Assembly: GCA_017161075.1 (NCBI GenBank)
Contig: CP046174.1
Location: forward strand, 3,410,001 to 3,474,000
Direction: 5' to 3'
DNA length: 64,000 nucleotides
DNA from: Erysipelotrichaceae bacterium 66202529
GTDB taxonomy: Bacteria; Bacillota_I; Bacilli_A; Erysipelotrichales; Erysipelotrichaceae
Positions 45,138 through 54,957 of this stretch are shown here, piece after piece (positions within the stretch are counted from its first letter, which is position 1; every line of letters starts with the position of its first letter). The translations under genes and the position numbers were made by a program. Below the pieces are notes generated by a model. It worked only from the letters and a program-made list of their open reading frames with translations, was not told the DNA's origin and did not search any database.

Positions 45138-45524
45138 TTATATTTCTTTAATTCCCTGCTTTTCCTTTAGAGCTACATGGGTATCACATTCCGGAATATG
45201 GTTGAGCGCTTCTTCAATCTGTTGATCGGCCAGTACTTCCACCCATTCATCATCAGCTCCATATGTATGTAATAACAGTGACTTCAGCAATATCTTTTTT
45301 CCTTTTTCCAGACCTTCCACACTACCCTTTTCCATTCCTTTTAGAAGAGCTTTTTCCATACCCTTCTCTATCACCTTTTCAATACCTTTTTCAATGCCCT
45401 TTTCAAAGCCTTTTTCCAACCCTTCCTCCATTCCTTGTTGAAAACCTCTTTCAGGTTCTACTATCCTGGCTTCTGCAGTCTGCTCCCGCAGATTTTCCTG
45501 GGCTGCATGCTCAGCAAATTCCAC
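45138..45524 (-). pseudogene. Rpn-family C-terminal fragment
   Basis: About 128 codons without a nuclease domain. The main part is a repeat of Lys-Gly-Ile/Met-Glu units (GMEEGLEKGFEKGIEKGIEKVIEKGMEKA), then the family tail SLLLHTYGADDEWVEVLADQQIEEALNHIPE. The intact homologue is at 2408-3340, where such repeats stand only at the C-terminal end. The front of the gene has been lost; no ribosome site is clear. It may be a relic or, less likely, a free helical tail protein. Confidence 0.65.
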
Positions 45525-45641
45525 TGAGGAATTGTAACTCGCTTTCTATACTTTTGATAAAAAAAGGTTACACATCTCTAAAAGTCTTTCTTATTGACTT
45601 TTTAACCTTACGGTGAAATGTATAACCTGATCATATGAAGA

Positions 45642-45716
45642 TGGTGCCGGAGAGGTGAATCGAACACCCAACCTACGCGTTACGAGTGCGTTGCTCTACC
45701 ATTGAGCCACTCCGGC
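45642..45716 (-). tRNA. tRNA-Thr (anticodon CGT)
   Basis: On the minus strand the acceptor GCCGGAG pairs with CTCCGGC, followed by A and an encoded CCA. The D arm is GCTCAATGGTAGAGC. The anticodon loop CTCGTAA gives CGT, reading ACG codons. The T loop is TTCGATT. The top pair of the anticodon stem is A-C, a small oddity. Confidence 0.93.
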
Positions 45717-45858
45717 AGATACCGAGGACACTATCCTCCTGCTGAAACTATTTTTCAGAACGCGATTATTATACCATCTTTTTTCCTTTCTGTACATAAT
45801 CAAAAAGAAAATTTTATTAAAATTCCAGCCAAATTCAACCATACTAAGGGCTACACGT

Positions 45859-47109
45859 TCACCACCTGGCGATTTTGACCATCAGAGCTTTGTAATCGGA
45901 TTGTATATCCTGATACATCGCAATGACAGGTGTGCAGTCCCGCTTCACCGTTTGCAGAATATAGTCCATGTTCTCACATGCTGTAGTTATAACATCGCCA
46001 TCCAGCAGCTTCTGCTTTGCCATCGTCTGTAAAATATCCTGTATCCTATCTACATCATAGGCTTCCTTATAGCTGCGCTTTCCAATCAGAGCGCTGATGA
46101 TATCCGCAATCGCTACAATGCGCTCGGCAAGTGTCAGATCCTGTTGTGTAAGTCCCAGAGGATATCCCGTTCCATTCAGCTTTTCATGATGCCGAACCGC
46201 AATACCTTCGATTTCCTTATCGACTACTCCATGCAAAATTTTCATAGAGTACGTCACATGCGATTGCATAATCGCCATATCATGCTCACTCAGCCTTCCC
46301 GGATAATCAAGAATGGTCACCGGTATAGCAACCTTTCCAACATCATGCAGCAGCGCTCCGTAATACACCTTTTCAATTTCCGCCTGCTGCAGGCCACATA
46401 ATGATGCAAGAGTTGTAGAAACACTCGTCGTTGTAATCGTATGAGCGACCATAAATGCACTTCGAAAATCAATCGCGTAGCTGATCATATGAAGATACGC
46501 CTTGCCCTCAGCCTCTGTAAACGGGATATCATCAAACACATTCACCTTTACAGACTGACGCTTTACATAAAGTCGATCCAGCATATGATTTTCTGCATCC
46601 GCTGAAAGAAACAGATCAATGGCTTCCTTACTGAAATAATCATTTTCATATTGACGCAGGAATGCTTCCACATCACGTAACGGCTTTTCCAATTGATAAA
46701 CATCCAGCCGGTCGCATAAGCTGAGTAGCTGTGCCACGATAGCATAGGGAATATTGTGATTCTTGAGCTTTCGATAATATATATGATGATATAATACAAT
46801 ATCCGCATAAGGACGCAATGGAGACAGATTTCTTAGAAACAAATAGCCATAAACGGAATGCTGGTATATATTCCAGGTTTCAAACTGAATCAGCTGTTCA
46901 ATTTCCTCGGTCTTATAGGCCCCGATATCGTGCAGAAAGCAGGTCATGACAATATCTCTGAGCTCCCTGCCCTCATAAAGACCTGCATGACGCAGTGTCT
47001 GCTCCATGAGATAAGCGATTCGATAGCCGTGATCCACCAGCCGCGCATCCAATGCATTTAAAGTATTTCTAATAATTGATATGACATGCTTATGTTCTAT
47101 GATTTCCAT
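45859..47109 (-). CDS. HD-GYP domain protein with a second HD domain
   Basis: 416 residues. A first HD domain lies at about 20-160 (LRDIVMTCFLHDIGAY). A second, with HD-GYP features, lies at 220-380 (YGALLHDVGKVAIPVTILDYPGRLSEHD, RHHEKLNGTGYPLGL). The second resembles cyclic-dinucleotide phosphodiesterases, with HD and the HH/GYP-type motif HHEKLNGTGYP. There is no sensor or receiver domain and no membrane helix. No diguanylate cyclase is in this window, so the true substrate is open. GGGAGG precedes the ATG. Confidence 0.9.
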   Translation of the reverse strand: MEIIEHKHVISIIRNTLNALDARLVDHGYRIAYLMEQTLRHAGLYEGRELRDIVMTCFLHDIGAYKTEEIEQLIQFETWNIYQHSVYGYLFLRNLSPLRPYADIVLYHHIYYRKLKNHNIPYAIVAQLLSLCDRLDVYQLEKPLRDVEAFLRQYENDYFSKEAIDLFLSADAENHMLDRLYVKRQSVKVNVFDDIPFTEAEGKAYLHMISYAIDFRSAFMVAHTITTTSVSTTLASLCGLQQAEIEKVYYGALLHDVGKVAIPVTILDYPGRLSEHDMAIMQSHVTYSMKILHGVVDKEIEGIAVRHHEKLNGTGYPLGLTQQDLTLAERIVAIADIISALIGKRSYKEAYDVDRIQDILQTMAKQKLLDGDVITTACENMDYILQTVKRDCTPVIAMYQDIQSDYKALMVKIARW

Positions 47110-47201
47110 GCGGCCTCCCTGTGAATTTCACTTTTACCATTATACTGTACCTACTCGTTTTCCACAATATTTTTTATAGCTGTTGAAGTATTTTTCTGAA
47201 C

Positions 47202-47230
47202 AAAAAAAAGAAGACAGGATGCCTGTCCTC
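47202..47230 (-). terminator. Terminator of the MMPL operon
   Basis: On the minus strand GAGGACAGG and CCTGTCTTC form a 9-bp stem with one G-U pair and are followed by eight T. Confidence 0.92.
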
Positions 47231-47238
47231 TGTTGATT

Positions 47239-49431
47239 TTAAAACAGCTTTGAGAAGAAATTTGATATCTTATCGAAGAAATCATCCTTTGTTTCCTCTT
47301 TTGTTTTTTTGTTCTCATTTGTATCTGCTTTCTTTTCCTTTTGCAGCTCTTCTGTTTTATAAATGTACTTTACTTTGCTGCTGCTGTTTTTTGGCGCACC
47401 GCTGAAGGTATGCTCCTGCTCAGCCTCTTTTACAATTTCATCCTTGATAGCCAAAAGCTGTGTTACATCATCCAAAGACAGGTTTACCTGCTTTTTCATT
47501 TCATCGATACCGGATGTCTTGAATTTGCTCATGCCTGCATGCAGCTCTCCTGTTTTATCCTTTAACAGAGTAGATGCATCATACAGCTGCACAGCACCAC
47601 TGCTGATTACTGCGGAGCCGTTCTGCAATGTGCCTGCTCCCTGATCAACCTTCTGCAAGCCAGCTGTAAGAGACTGACTTCCTTTGTATAATTCACTGCT
47701 TCCTCCTACAGCGGATGAAAGACTGGAATCCAGGGTTGTAATACCTTTTTTCAATTCCATAAGAGAAGATGCTTTATCACTTAGCTGTTGAGTACCCTGC
47801 GCTAGCTGCTGTGCACCCTGAGATGCTGTATATAGCTTCGCCTGCAGTCCTTCCAGCTCCTTTACCATGGATGATAATTGTGAGAGTGTTGTCTTCATAC
47901 TTTCCGCCAGTTTCTTATATTCAGGCAGCTTCTTCGTCATTTCTGTTATTCCCTGTGTCAGTCCTGCCGTAATATTGGAAGCATTATGTCCATTATGATC
48001 AACATCGCCATACAGAGCATTATCGACGCTGCCTGTTTCCAGTACCAGCCTTTGGGCCAGTACACAGGAATCCGAATTAGGGTTTGTACTGCAAAGGGAT
48101 TCGCTCAATTCCTTTGCATCCTGTTTCATACCATTGCTTGCTGATTTCAGATTTGCATCATTCAAAATACCATTCAGGGAATTCATGGCATCCTGTAACT
48201 GCATTGCCTGATCCGATATTGCAATAATGTCATCCGGTAAACCGCTGATTGAGGCCAGTATGTTTTTCAGGCTATCCATATCTAAAGAAGTGTTTAATTC
48301 ATCACTGCCATCCTGCAAGCCCTTTGCCAATCCCTGCATATTCGTATTGATTTCATCAACACCGCTTACCAGTGTACTCAAACCGTCTGTTGCCTTATTC
48401 AGCTTGGCAGTACCCTCCTTCGCCTGTACCATGCCGGTATTCAAATCCTTTAAGCCGCTGTTCAGCTTGGAAGAACCGCTCACCAGCTCCTGTGTACCAT
48501 TCTTTAATGCAGATACACCGTTAGTCAGTGTCGGCACGCCATTTACCAGCTCCTGCATCTTGCCATTGAAGGTTGTCGTTCCCTGTGAAAGCTGTGATGT
48601 ACCATCCAAAAGCTGTGCACTAGCATTGGTCAGCTCATCCAGTCCGTTTGTCAGATCATCCATGGAATTGATATTCTTTAGCTTTTCCACAGGTACCTCC
48701 GGTGTCATTGCAAACATAATTGGTCCAAGCTCAAACTCCTTCGCCTCACAGGTGATTGTAAATTCATCCTGTATATGCAATGCATCTGCAGCAGTAATAC
48801 CGGCGCTTTCCAATGTATCCTGCAGACCCGGAACACTCACAAAAGCTACCATGGTATTATTTCCTTCAGATAAAATCTTGCCATTCTCGCATTTCACATT
48901 GGTAAAATGATCCGCAGAGAGATCAAGAACTCCGGCTCCCATATAAAATGGATGAATCCGCGTTTGCTTACCATTGATATCCACATTCCTTGTCTGTGTA
49001 TTTTTCAATGCAATATGAATTTTCAGACTTCCGCTTTTCCCAATCAAATCCTTTCCGCTGATGGCTTTACCGTTCAGCTCATATGTGACCTTTACCTGCA
49101 CCGGCAGCTGCTTTGTACTTGTTCCCTCGTAATATAGATCATTGGAATCGGAGTTCCAGGTATAGGTTTTTCCTGAAACCTCAGGCTTTTCATCGCTCTT
49201 TACGTTCTTCACATTGCTGAGCTCCAGCTTCTCCTTAATATTGTGAAGCCCCTCATCATTGTGCAGCCAACTGCTGACAATTTCCTGATCGACGCTTCCA
49301 TCGCTATGCAGCATCGCATATACAGTTTCATCCTTTTCTGTTTCATCATCCTTTGCATACAGCACCATACCGGAATTAACCAGTAGCATACTCAATGCAG
49401 CACAGGTTATTGTTCTTACATTTTTCTTCAT
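47239..49431 (-). CDS. Secreted protein with long xxxLxxG heptad repeats
   Basis: 730 residues. A signal peptide opens (MKKNVRTITCAALSMLLVNSG). Residues about 30-250 are beta-rich. From about 260 the protein is a series of heptads such as LTNGLDELTNASAQLLDGTSQLSQG and VSGSSKLNSGLKDLNTGMVQAKEG, a pattern that makes long coiled rods (TIGR03057-like, as in YhgE/Pip proteins). The C terminus is charged with an amphipathic end. It lies 13 bp after the MMPL transporter and probably works with it at the envelope as a periplasm-like tether or cargo guide. Confidence 0.85.
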   Translation of the reverse strand: MKKNVRTITCAALSMLLVNSGMVLYAKDDETEKDETVYAMLHSDGSVDQEIVSSWLHNDEGLHNIKEKLELSNVKNVKSDEKPEVSGKTYTWNSDSNDLYYEGTSTKQLPVQVKVTYELNGKAISGKDLIGKSGSLKIHIALKNTQTRNVDINGKQTRIHPFYMGAGVLDLSADHFTNVKCENGKILSEGNNTMVAFVSVPGLQDTLESAGITAADALHIQDEFTITCEAKEFELGPIMFAMTPEVPVEKLKNINSMDDLTNGLDELTNASAQLLDGTSQLSQGTTTFNGKMQELVNGVPTLTNGVSALKNGTQELVSGSSKLNSGLKDLNTGMVQAKEGTAKLNKATDGLSTLVSGVDEINTNMQGLAKGLQDGSDELNTSLDMDSLKNILASISGLPDDIIAISDQAMQLQDAMNSLNGILNDANLKSASNGMKQDAKELSESLCSTNPNSDSCVLAQRLVLETGSVDNALYGDVDHNGHNASNITAGLTQGITEMTKKLPEYKKLAESMKTTLSQLSSMVKELEGLQAKLYTASQGAQQLAQGTQQLSDKASSLMELKKGITTLDSSLSSAVGGSSELYKGSQSLTAGLQKVDQGAGTLQNGSAVISSGAVQLYDASTLLKDKTGELHAGMSKFKTSGIDEMKKQVNLSLDDVTQLLAIKDEIVKEAEQEHTFSGAPKNSSSKVKYIYKTEELQKEKKADTNENKKTKEETKDDFFDKISNFFSKLF

Positions 49432-49444
49432 ATGAAATACCTCC

Positions 49445-51517
49445 TTATTTCAGGTTCGCCTTTGGCCAGCCTCTTGTTGTTTTCTCAATCGCTTTATGAA
49501 ATATAATCAGCATTGCAGGCAGCACCAGTAAAATAGACAGCATGGAAATAACTGCACCGCGGGAAATCAGTGTACACAGACTCTTAATTAAATCCATTTT
49601 GGAAATAAAGGATACACCGATACATGCCGCAAAGAAGGACAGACCCGAGGTGATGATACTTGGCGCAGATTTCGCTGCCGCCTCACGCGCCGCTTCAATC
49701 ACGGTACTGCCATTGCTAAGCTCTTCCTTATACCGCGTTGTCATCAATATGGCGTAGTCAACCGTTGCTCCCAGTTGTATTGTTCCGATAACGATACTTG
49801 CAATGAACGGTAGCGTTGAACCGGTAAAGAATGGAATGCCCATATTGATACAGATGGCAAATTCAATGGAGGCTACCAAAATGATTGGGAGTGCCAGTGA
49901 TTGAAAGGTAACGGCAATAATCAGAAAGATGGCAGCAACAGACAGGATATTGACCATCTTAAAGTCGATATCGGTGGTTGTAATCAAATCACGGGTTAAA
50001 GAGCCCTCTCCGGCAATGACTGCATGCTTATCATACTGATGCATAATGGCGTCTATCTTATTCAGCTGTGCATCCTCTTCATCCGTTGCGGAACGGTAGG
50101 TACTGTTGACAAGAATCATTTTCTTTCCGCCGTTCTGCAGGATATCCTTGACTGCTGCAGGCTCCAGCTGCTGCGGGATACCTCCACCAATCAGGCTTTC
50201 ATAGGAAACTACGGAATACACACCCGGTAGCTTTTCCACCTGATCGCAAATGTCCTTGATTTCATAATTTTCCAATTTATCATCCACTAGAAGAAAATGT
50301 GTTGTTGTCATATGAAACTGATCCTTCAGCTTATTTGTACCAATCACACTTGCGAAATCCTTCGGCATGGTGGCATTGAGGTCATAGTATACATTCGTAT
50401 GTGCCTGTGCATAAATCATCGGTATGAAAATAATAACAAAGACCAGTAATATGGATTTATAATGACGGGTAAGAAATCCCGGCAGTTTTTTTGGTTCCTT
50501 CAGAATAATCGGATGCTTCCATTTCTCTATATATTTATCAAACAGCATCAGCAATGCAGGCAGGATAATGATTGTGGATAATACTCCGAACACAACCCCT
50601 TTTGCCATGACGATTCCAATATCCTTCCCTAACGTCAGCTGCATCGCGCACAAAGCCAGAAAGCCGGCTATCGTCGTGATAGAGGAGCTTGTAATAGAGG
50701 TAAAGGTTGCTTGTATCGCATTTGACATCGCCTCATCCCGGTCATTGCTTTTCTTCTTTTCCTCCTGATAGCGGTGGAGTAGGAAAATAGAATAATCCAT
50801 CGTAACACCAAGCTGTAAAACAAGCGCCAGTGCTTTGGTGATATAGGATATCTGTCCGAGGAAGATGTTGGTTCCAAAGTTGTACACAATCGGAAATATG
50901 ATGCCAAGAACAAATACAAACGGCGCGATGGAGGACTCCAGCCCCATGAACAGTACAAGCATGCAAAGGATAATTGCAGTGACAGCATATAGCGGAGTCT
51001 CTGCATTCATTAAATCTTTCGTATCCTCCGTGATGGCAGAAAAGCCTCCCAGATAACATTCGCGCTCGGCATAGCCCTTGATGGTTTTAATGGCATCCAT
51101 CGTCCGCTGAGAGGATGTCTCCTCCTGAAAGGTGATAACCATTAGTGTTCCCTTGTCGGAGTACAGCATTTCGCGGATATCTTTGGGGATGATCTCTTTT
51201 GGGATACTGATATCCAGCACGTCATCGCGCCATAGTACATCCTTAACACCGTCAATCGCTTTTATTTCATTCTTTAATTCAGCAACATTTTTATCCGGCA
51301 TGTTTTCGACTACGAGCATCCCGGTGCTTGCCAGATGGAAATCATCACTTAACGATTTCTGTCCTATCATGGATTCGGCATCCTGCGGCAGATAGCTCAG
51401 CAGGTCATAATTTACCTTCGTACGCGCATACCCAATTACACTGGGAATCAGCAGCAATACGGCAACAAGCAGAATCAGATTTCTTTTCTTAACTATAAAA
51501 TCAGAAAGCTTCTTCAT
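49445..51517 (-). CDS. MMPL/RND family membrane transporter
   Basis: About 690 residues from the ATG at 51515-51517 (GGAG 9 nt before). Twelve membrane helices in two similar halves, each with a large extracellular loop after the first helix, as in MMPL proteins. FFAACIGVSFISKMDLIKSL and the repeated LGVTMDYSIFLLHRYQEE / LGATVDYAILMTTRYKEEL segments, one per half, carry the proton-relay-type Asp. It probably exports lipid or amphiphilic compounds. It is preceded by a TetR gene, 21 bp upstream, and followed by the heptad protein. Confidence 0.92.
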   Translation of the reverse strand: MKKLSDFIVKKRNLILLVAVLLLIPSVIGYARTKVNYDLLSYLPQDAESMIGQKSLSDDFHLASTGMLVVENMPDKNVAELKNEIKAIDGVKDVLWRDDVLDISIPKEIIPKDIREMLYSDKGTLMVITFQEETSSQRTMDAIKTIKGYAERECYLGGFSAITEDTKDLMNAETPLYAVTAIILCMLVLFMGLESSIAPFVFVLGIIFPIVYNFGTNIFLGQISYITKALALVLQLGVTMDYSIFLLHRYQEEKKKSNDRDEAMSNAIQATFTSITSSSITTIAGFLALCAMQLTLGKDIGIVMAKGVVFGVLSTIIILPALLMLFDKYIEKWKHPIILKEPKKLPGFLTRHYKSILLVFVIIFIPMIYAQAHTNVYYDLNATMPKDFASVIGTNKLKDQFHMTTTHFLLVDDKLENYEIKDICDQVEKLPGVYSVVSYESLIGGGIPQQLEPAAVKDILQNGGKKMILVNSTYRSATDEEDAQLNKIDAIMHQYDKHAVIAGEGSLTRDLITTTDIDFKMVNILSVAAIFLIIAVTFQSLALPIILVASIEFAICINMGIPFFTGSTLPFIASIVIGTIQLGATVDYAILMTTRYKEELSNGSTVIEAAREAAAKSAPSIITSGLSFFAACIGVSFISKMDLIKSLCTLISRGAVISMLSILLVLPAMLIIFHKAIEKTTRGWPKANLK

Positions 51518-51538
51518 ACATTTCATCTCCAATCTTGT

Positions 51539-52135
51539 TTATGATCGTTCGATCATTTTGCGAATCGTGGTAAACAGCATCGGCTTCAACTGTTCAATAT
51601 CATCCGGCTGATGCAGAATGATGGAGGTGTAGCAGAGTGTTGAAACAAGCTCCAAAATCATGAACAGCAGCTGATATGCCTCCCGGCGGGTGTATCCGAT
51701 GGTTTCCAGAAAATCACAATAGCTGTTCATATGTGCAGCCACCTCATAATTTTCACCCTCCCTCAGCTTTCCTCCGACAAGATTCCAGGAAAGGTTCTTC
51801 TGAATGATGTTGATGACCTCCGGATGCATTCGGAAATAAGCGATCACATGATCAATGAGAAAAATCAGTTCGTCAATTTTATCGTCGATATTCTGACGTT
51901 TGGCTTCCTGTAATGCCTCATTGATGATGGACGAGCTTTCCTTGACAATCAGATGGTTGATCAGCTGCACCTTATCATGGAAGTACAAATAAAACGTTCC
52001 CTTTGCGACTCCTGCTTCCTGGACAATCTGATCGATGGAGATCTTGTTGACATCATGACAGGAAAATAGCTTTAGGGCAGCTATTTCAATACGCTTCTTT
52101 TTTTCACTCTTGTTCAGAAGTACCTTGCTTTTCAT
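51539..52135 (-). CDS. TetR family regulator of the MMPL operon
   Basis: 198 residues from the ATG at 52133-52135, chosen because GGAGAG is 7 nt upstream; two earlier in-frame ATGs are poorly placed. The HTH reads RIEIAALKLFSCHDVNKISIDQIVQEAGVAKGTFYLYFHDKVQLINHLI. The C-terminal part is a helical ligand domain. First gene of the TetR / MMPL / heptad operon. Two palindromes ahead of it fit autorepression. Confidence 0.9.
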   Translation of the reverse strand: MKSKVLLNKSEKKKRIEIAALKLFSCHDVNKISIDQIVQEAGVAKGTFYLYFHDKVQLINHLIVKESSSIINEALQEAKRQNIDDKIDELIFLIDHVIAYFRMHPEVINIIQKNLSWNLVGGKLREGENYEVAAHMNSYCDFLETIGYTRREAYQLLFMILELVSTLCYTSIILHQPDDIEQLKPMLFTTIRKMIERS

Positions 52136-52160
52136 ATGCATTCTCTCCAGTTCCGCATGA

Positions 52161-52220
52161 TGACTATTCGTCATTTTTTCTAACCGATGAAAAGGATATT
52201 GCAAAAATGACGTTTCGTCA
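52161..52220 (-). promoter_or_regulatory. Twin TetR operators
   Basis: TGACG-TTT-CGTCA at 52208-52220 is perfect; TGAC-TATTC-GTCA at 52161-52173 is a close copy. Their centres are 47 bp apart, upstream of the TetR start. Confidence 0.65.
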
Positions 52221-52681
52221 ATAATTTATATGCGGGTTTGAAATAAGTTCTTTATACAATATTTCGTATTTGTCTAAACGCCATGAAAAGCCATGCTGTT
52301 GCAGTCTTTAACTGATTCCTGATCGTGAACATAATTCTGAAGATTTAAACATGATGATTTACATAATTTATTATCAGAGTCCTTTTTGTTGAAAGCTGAA
52401 GGCAGAATAAAAAGAGTGGTATATACATACGTCATATAACATGGATAAGATCATGTAATTTCGGTTACGTTTCTTAAATGCATACAAATGAAATTATGAT
52501 AATAGGTCAAGAAGAAATATTTCTGCATTCTGATTAAGGAAAGAAATGGAAGATACAGCAGAGACATATTAAAATGAAAAGCATTCATCGTGTATGATAA
52601 GGAAGCTAATCAATTTTATTAAGAATTTTAAAAAATAATTTGCATTATAAGGTCTTTTATGATATTATAAATATCGTCGAT
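52221..52681. other. Gene-free AT-rich stretch
   Basis: Lies between the TetR operators and the tRNA-Val gene. No gene or clear site seen apart from A/T-rich sequence before the tRNA. Confidence 0.4.
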
Positions 52682-52757
52682 GGAGGCTTAGCTCAGTTGG
52701 GAGAGCGTCTGCCTTACAAGCAGAGGGTCGGGGGTTCGAGCCCCTCAGCCTCCACCA
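52682..52757 (+). tRNA. tRNA-Val (anticodon TAC)
   Basis: GGAGGCT acceptor pairs with AGCCTCC, followed by ACCA; the CCA is encoded. D arm GCTCAGTTGGGAGAGC, anticodon loop CTTACAA giving TAC, T loop TTCGAGC. All stems pair. Confidence 0.97.
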
Positions 52758-52771
52758 TTAAATAAACGCAT

Positions 52772-52812
52772 AACGGGCTCTAACCTTTCAATCAGGCAGA
52801 CCCGTTTTTTTA
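52772..52812 (+). terminator. Terminator after tRNA-Val
   Basis: AACGGG and CCCGTT pair across a loop and are followed by seven T. Confidence 0.75.
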
Positions 52813-53074
52813 TATAAAATCCTCCATCTGAAAGTTTTGTGACAGCATTGATGGCATTTTAGTCACCTTCATACATAGCATGAATTTTCACAACGCCGTC
52901 CGTCCTCATGACACACATGTTCATAAACAGCAGCTTCTCCACGGATAGAACGTCTTTACATATAATGTATTTGTTCATATGAAATAAATAACGCTTATCG
53001 TTATCATTTCAAAAACACAGGTATTCAGAAACAGAAAAGAAGTGCAGCTCGCACTCCTTTTTCTTATTCCATGC

Positions 53075-53281
53075 TTATTTTCTCCAGCCTGCATAAATCA
53101 CCTTATTTCCCGTTGTCACCTTACGAATACCGGTTATTTTCTTTTTACATGCGGAATCCGTGTACCAGCCGGTAAAGTGATAGCCATTGCGGCTTGGATT
53201 TTTTCATTTAATCGTAGATGTCACCGTATACCTTATAAATTCAGCCTCCATTACTACTATAGGCATATTTCAATTTTCTAG
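53075..53281 (-). pseudogene. Decayed InlB-type (Listeria-Bacteroides) repeat of a surface protein
   Basis: On the minus strand the piece GYHFTGWYTDSACKKKITG, then a VIYAGWRK end and stop, is the classic tail of a List_Bact repeat (GWYTD ... YAGW). Upstream, YTVTSTIK then TGA, and KYAYSSNGG in another frame, are the earlier part of the same repeat with a nonsense and a frameshift mutation. The rest of the surface protein is gone. A short hairpin (AGTGC/GCACT) follows the stop. Between 52813 and 53074 I see no gene. Confidence 0.6.
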
Positions 53282-53362
53282 ACCTTGTTACTGCCTTTTT
53301 GATGTTAAAAAGGATAAATACTATTTACAAAGAACGTAAAGCCATATGCAATATCATAGACA

Positions 53363-53394
53363 GTAAAAAGCGTCCTTTTTCTACCAGGACGCTT
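53363..53394 (-). terminator. Terminator of the pentitol-type PTS operon
   Basis: On the minus strand AAGCGTCC and GGACGCTT pair over 8 bp and TTT follows. Confidence 0.9.
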
Positions 53395-53416
53395 CTTTCA
53401 TATGCCATAAGTACAT

Positions 53417-54223
53417 CTATAACAATTCCGCCAGAGCACCAATATTTTCTATCACGATATCTGGCTTCACTTCGCTCTTGTCAATATCCGCTTCCTTTGT
53501 TTCTCCGCTCATCACCAGAATACTTGTAACTGCACTGTGATCTGCCACAGCGATATCCGTATACAAACGATCCCCGATAATAGCGATCTGTTCTGCCGCA
53601 AAACCGGTTTCCTGTATGATGTACTCCAGAGTTTTCGGACTTGGCTTTCCGAAGAACTCCGGATAACGCCCGGTGCTTGCTTCGATGAGCTTTGCCATGC
53701 TTCCGCAGTCTGGTATAAAGGTATCATTTTCCATCGGACAATTCAAATCCGGATTGATTCCATAATAGGCTGCTCCCTCCCGTATGAAATGACACGCCTT
53801 TGACAGCTTGTCATAGGTCAGTGTTGTATCGAAGCCGAGAATGACGATATCCGGATGCTCTTCATCCATCGTCCAGCCATGCAGTTTGAACTCCGCAAGC
53901 AGTGCAGGTGTCCCTACCACATACACGCTTTTTCCATCATGATGCTCCTTTAGCCAGCGCAGAATGACATGTGTGGAGATCATCATCTGCTGTTTATCGA
54001 TATCGATTCCCATGGTATGCAGCTTATCAATATACGTCATGACATCCTTTGAGGAGTTGTTTGTAAAGAAATAATACGCTCTTTCGCTTTGCTTTACCGA
54101 ATCCAGAAAGCGGCGGGTATAGGGGAACAATTCATTCCCTAAATAAATCGTTCCATCCATATCCAGAATAAATGCCCGTATAGGCTTCATCGCTTCCTGA
54201 ATTTGTTCCTTATCTCGTATCAT
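53417..54223 (-). CDS. HAD-IIA family phosphatase (NagD-like)
   Basis: 268 residues from the ATG at 54221-54223; two slightly longer starts are possible. Motif I FILDMDGTIYLGNELFPYT, then FFTNNSSKD, the C2 cap, and GKPSPKTLEYIIQETGF with IIGDRLYTDIAVAD. These NagD-type enzymes dephosphorylate sugar or nucleotide phosphates. Last gene of the PTS operon, 30 bp after the epimerase, it may clear excess phosphopentose. Confidence 0.9.
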   Translation of the reverse strand: MIRDKEQIQEAMKPIRAFILDMDGTIYLGNELFPYTRRFLDSVKQSERAYYFFTNNSSKDVMTYIDKLHTMGIDIDKQQMMISTHVILRWLKEHHDGKSVYVVGTPALLAEFKLHGWTMDEEHPDIVILGFDTTLTYDKLSKACHFIREGAAYYGINPDLNCPMENDTFIPDCGSMAKLIEASTGRYPEFFGKPSPKTLEYIIQETGFAAEQIAIIGDRLYTDIAVADHSAVTSILVMSGETKEADIDKSEVKPDIVIENIGALAELL

Positions 54224-54253
54224 AATATCCATCCTTAATATGTTGTACAAAAG

Positions 54254-54949
54254 CTATTGCCCGTAATAGGCATTCGGCCCGTGCTTTCGCTTGAAATGCT
54301 TATCGAGTAAAACCTGCTGCATCGGTTGTACCGTGTTATTTTGCAGCATGACACTCACAAATGCCATCGCTGCACATTCTTCCATCACCACAGCGTTATG
54401 CACTGCTTCAAAGGGGTCTTTTCCCCATGCGAAAGGCCCATGACTGTGCACAAGCACGCCCGGCATATTGTCTGGATTCAAATTTTCCTTTGTGAAGGTT
54501 TCTACGATAACACGTCCAGTTTCCAGCTCATATTCCCCATGGATTTCCGCTTCGCTCATCAACCTGGTGCATGGAATATCCCCATAGAAGTAATCTGCCT
54601 GCGTTGTCCCTAAGGCAGGAATTGCCCGTCCCGCCTGCGCAAAGGCAGTTGCCCAGCGGGAGTGTGTATGCACTGCCCCGCCAATATTGGGGAAATTCTT
54701 ATAAAATTCAAGATGTGTCATCAGATCACTGCTTGGCTTCAGCTTTCCTTCCACCACGTTTCCATCCAGATCACACAGCACAATATCTGCATATGTCATA
54801 TGCTCATACTCCACACCGCTCGGTTTAATAGCCACGATGCCCTGTTCCCGGTCGATTCCGGATACATTTCCCCAGGTAAAGGTGATGAGTCCATGCTTTG
54901 GTAACAAAACATTAGCCTCCAGAACACGCTGCTTCAATTCTTCCAGCAT
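54254..54949 (-). CDS. araD: L-ribulose-5-phosphate 4-epimerase
   Basis: 231 residues. The class II aldolase fold has the zinc histidines in [15 protein letters not shown] and [10 protein letters not shown], and an N-terminal [18 protein letters not shown]. AraD converts L-ribulose-5-phosphate to D-xylulose-5-phosphate. There is no araA or araB here; the feeding enzyme is more likely the AraM-like dehydrogenase 8 bp upstream. Confidence 0.95.
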   Translation of the reverse strand: MLEELKQRVLEANVLLPKHGLITFTWGNVSGIDREQGIVAIKPSGVEYEHMTYADIVLCDLDGNVVEGKLKPSSDLMTHLEFYKNFPNIGGAVHTHSRWATAFAQAGRAIPALGTTQADYFYGDIPCTRLMSEAEIHGEYELETGRVIVETFTKENLNPDNMPGVLVHSHGPFAWGKDPFEAVHNAVVMEECAAMAFVSVMLQNNTVQPMQQVLLDKHFKRKHGPNAYYGQ

Positions 54950-54957
54950 ATCGATCC

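Noticed and set aside
52826..52935. Possible recombinase tail remnant next to tRNA-Val (minus strand VEKLLFMNMCVMRTDG)
   Set aside because: Too short and too ambiguous to assign to any recombinase family by eye.
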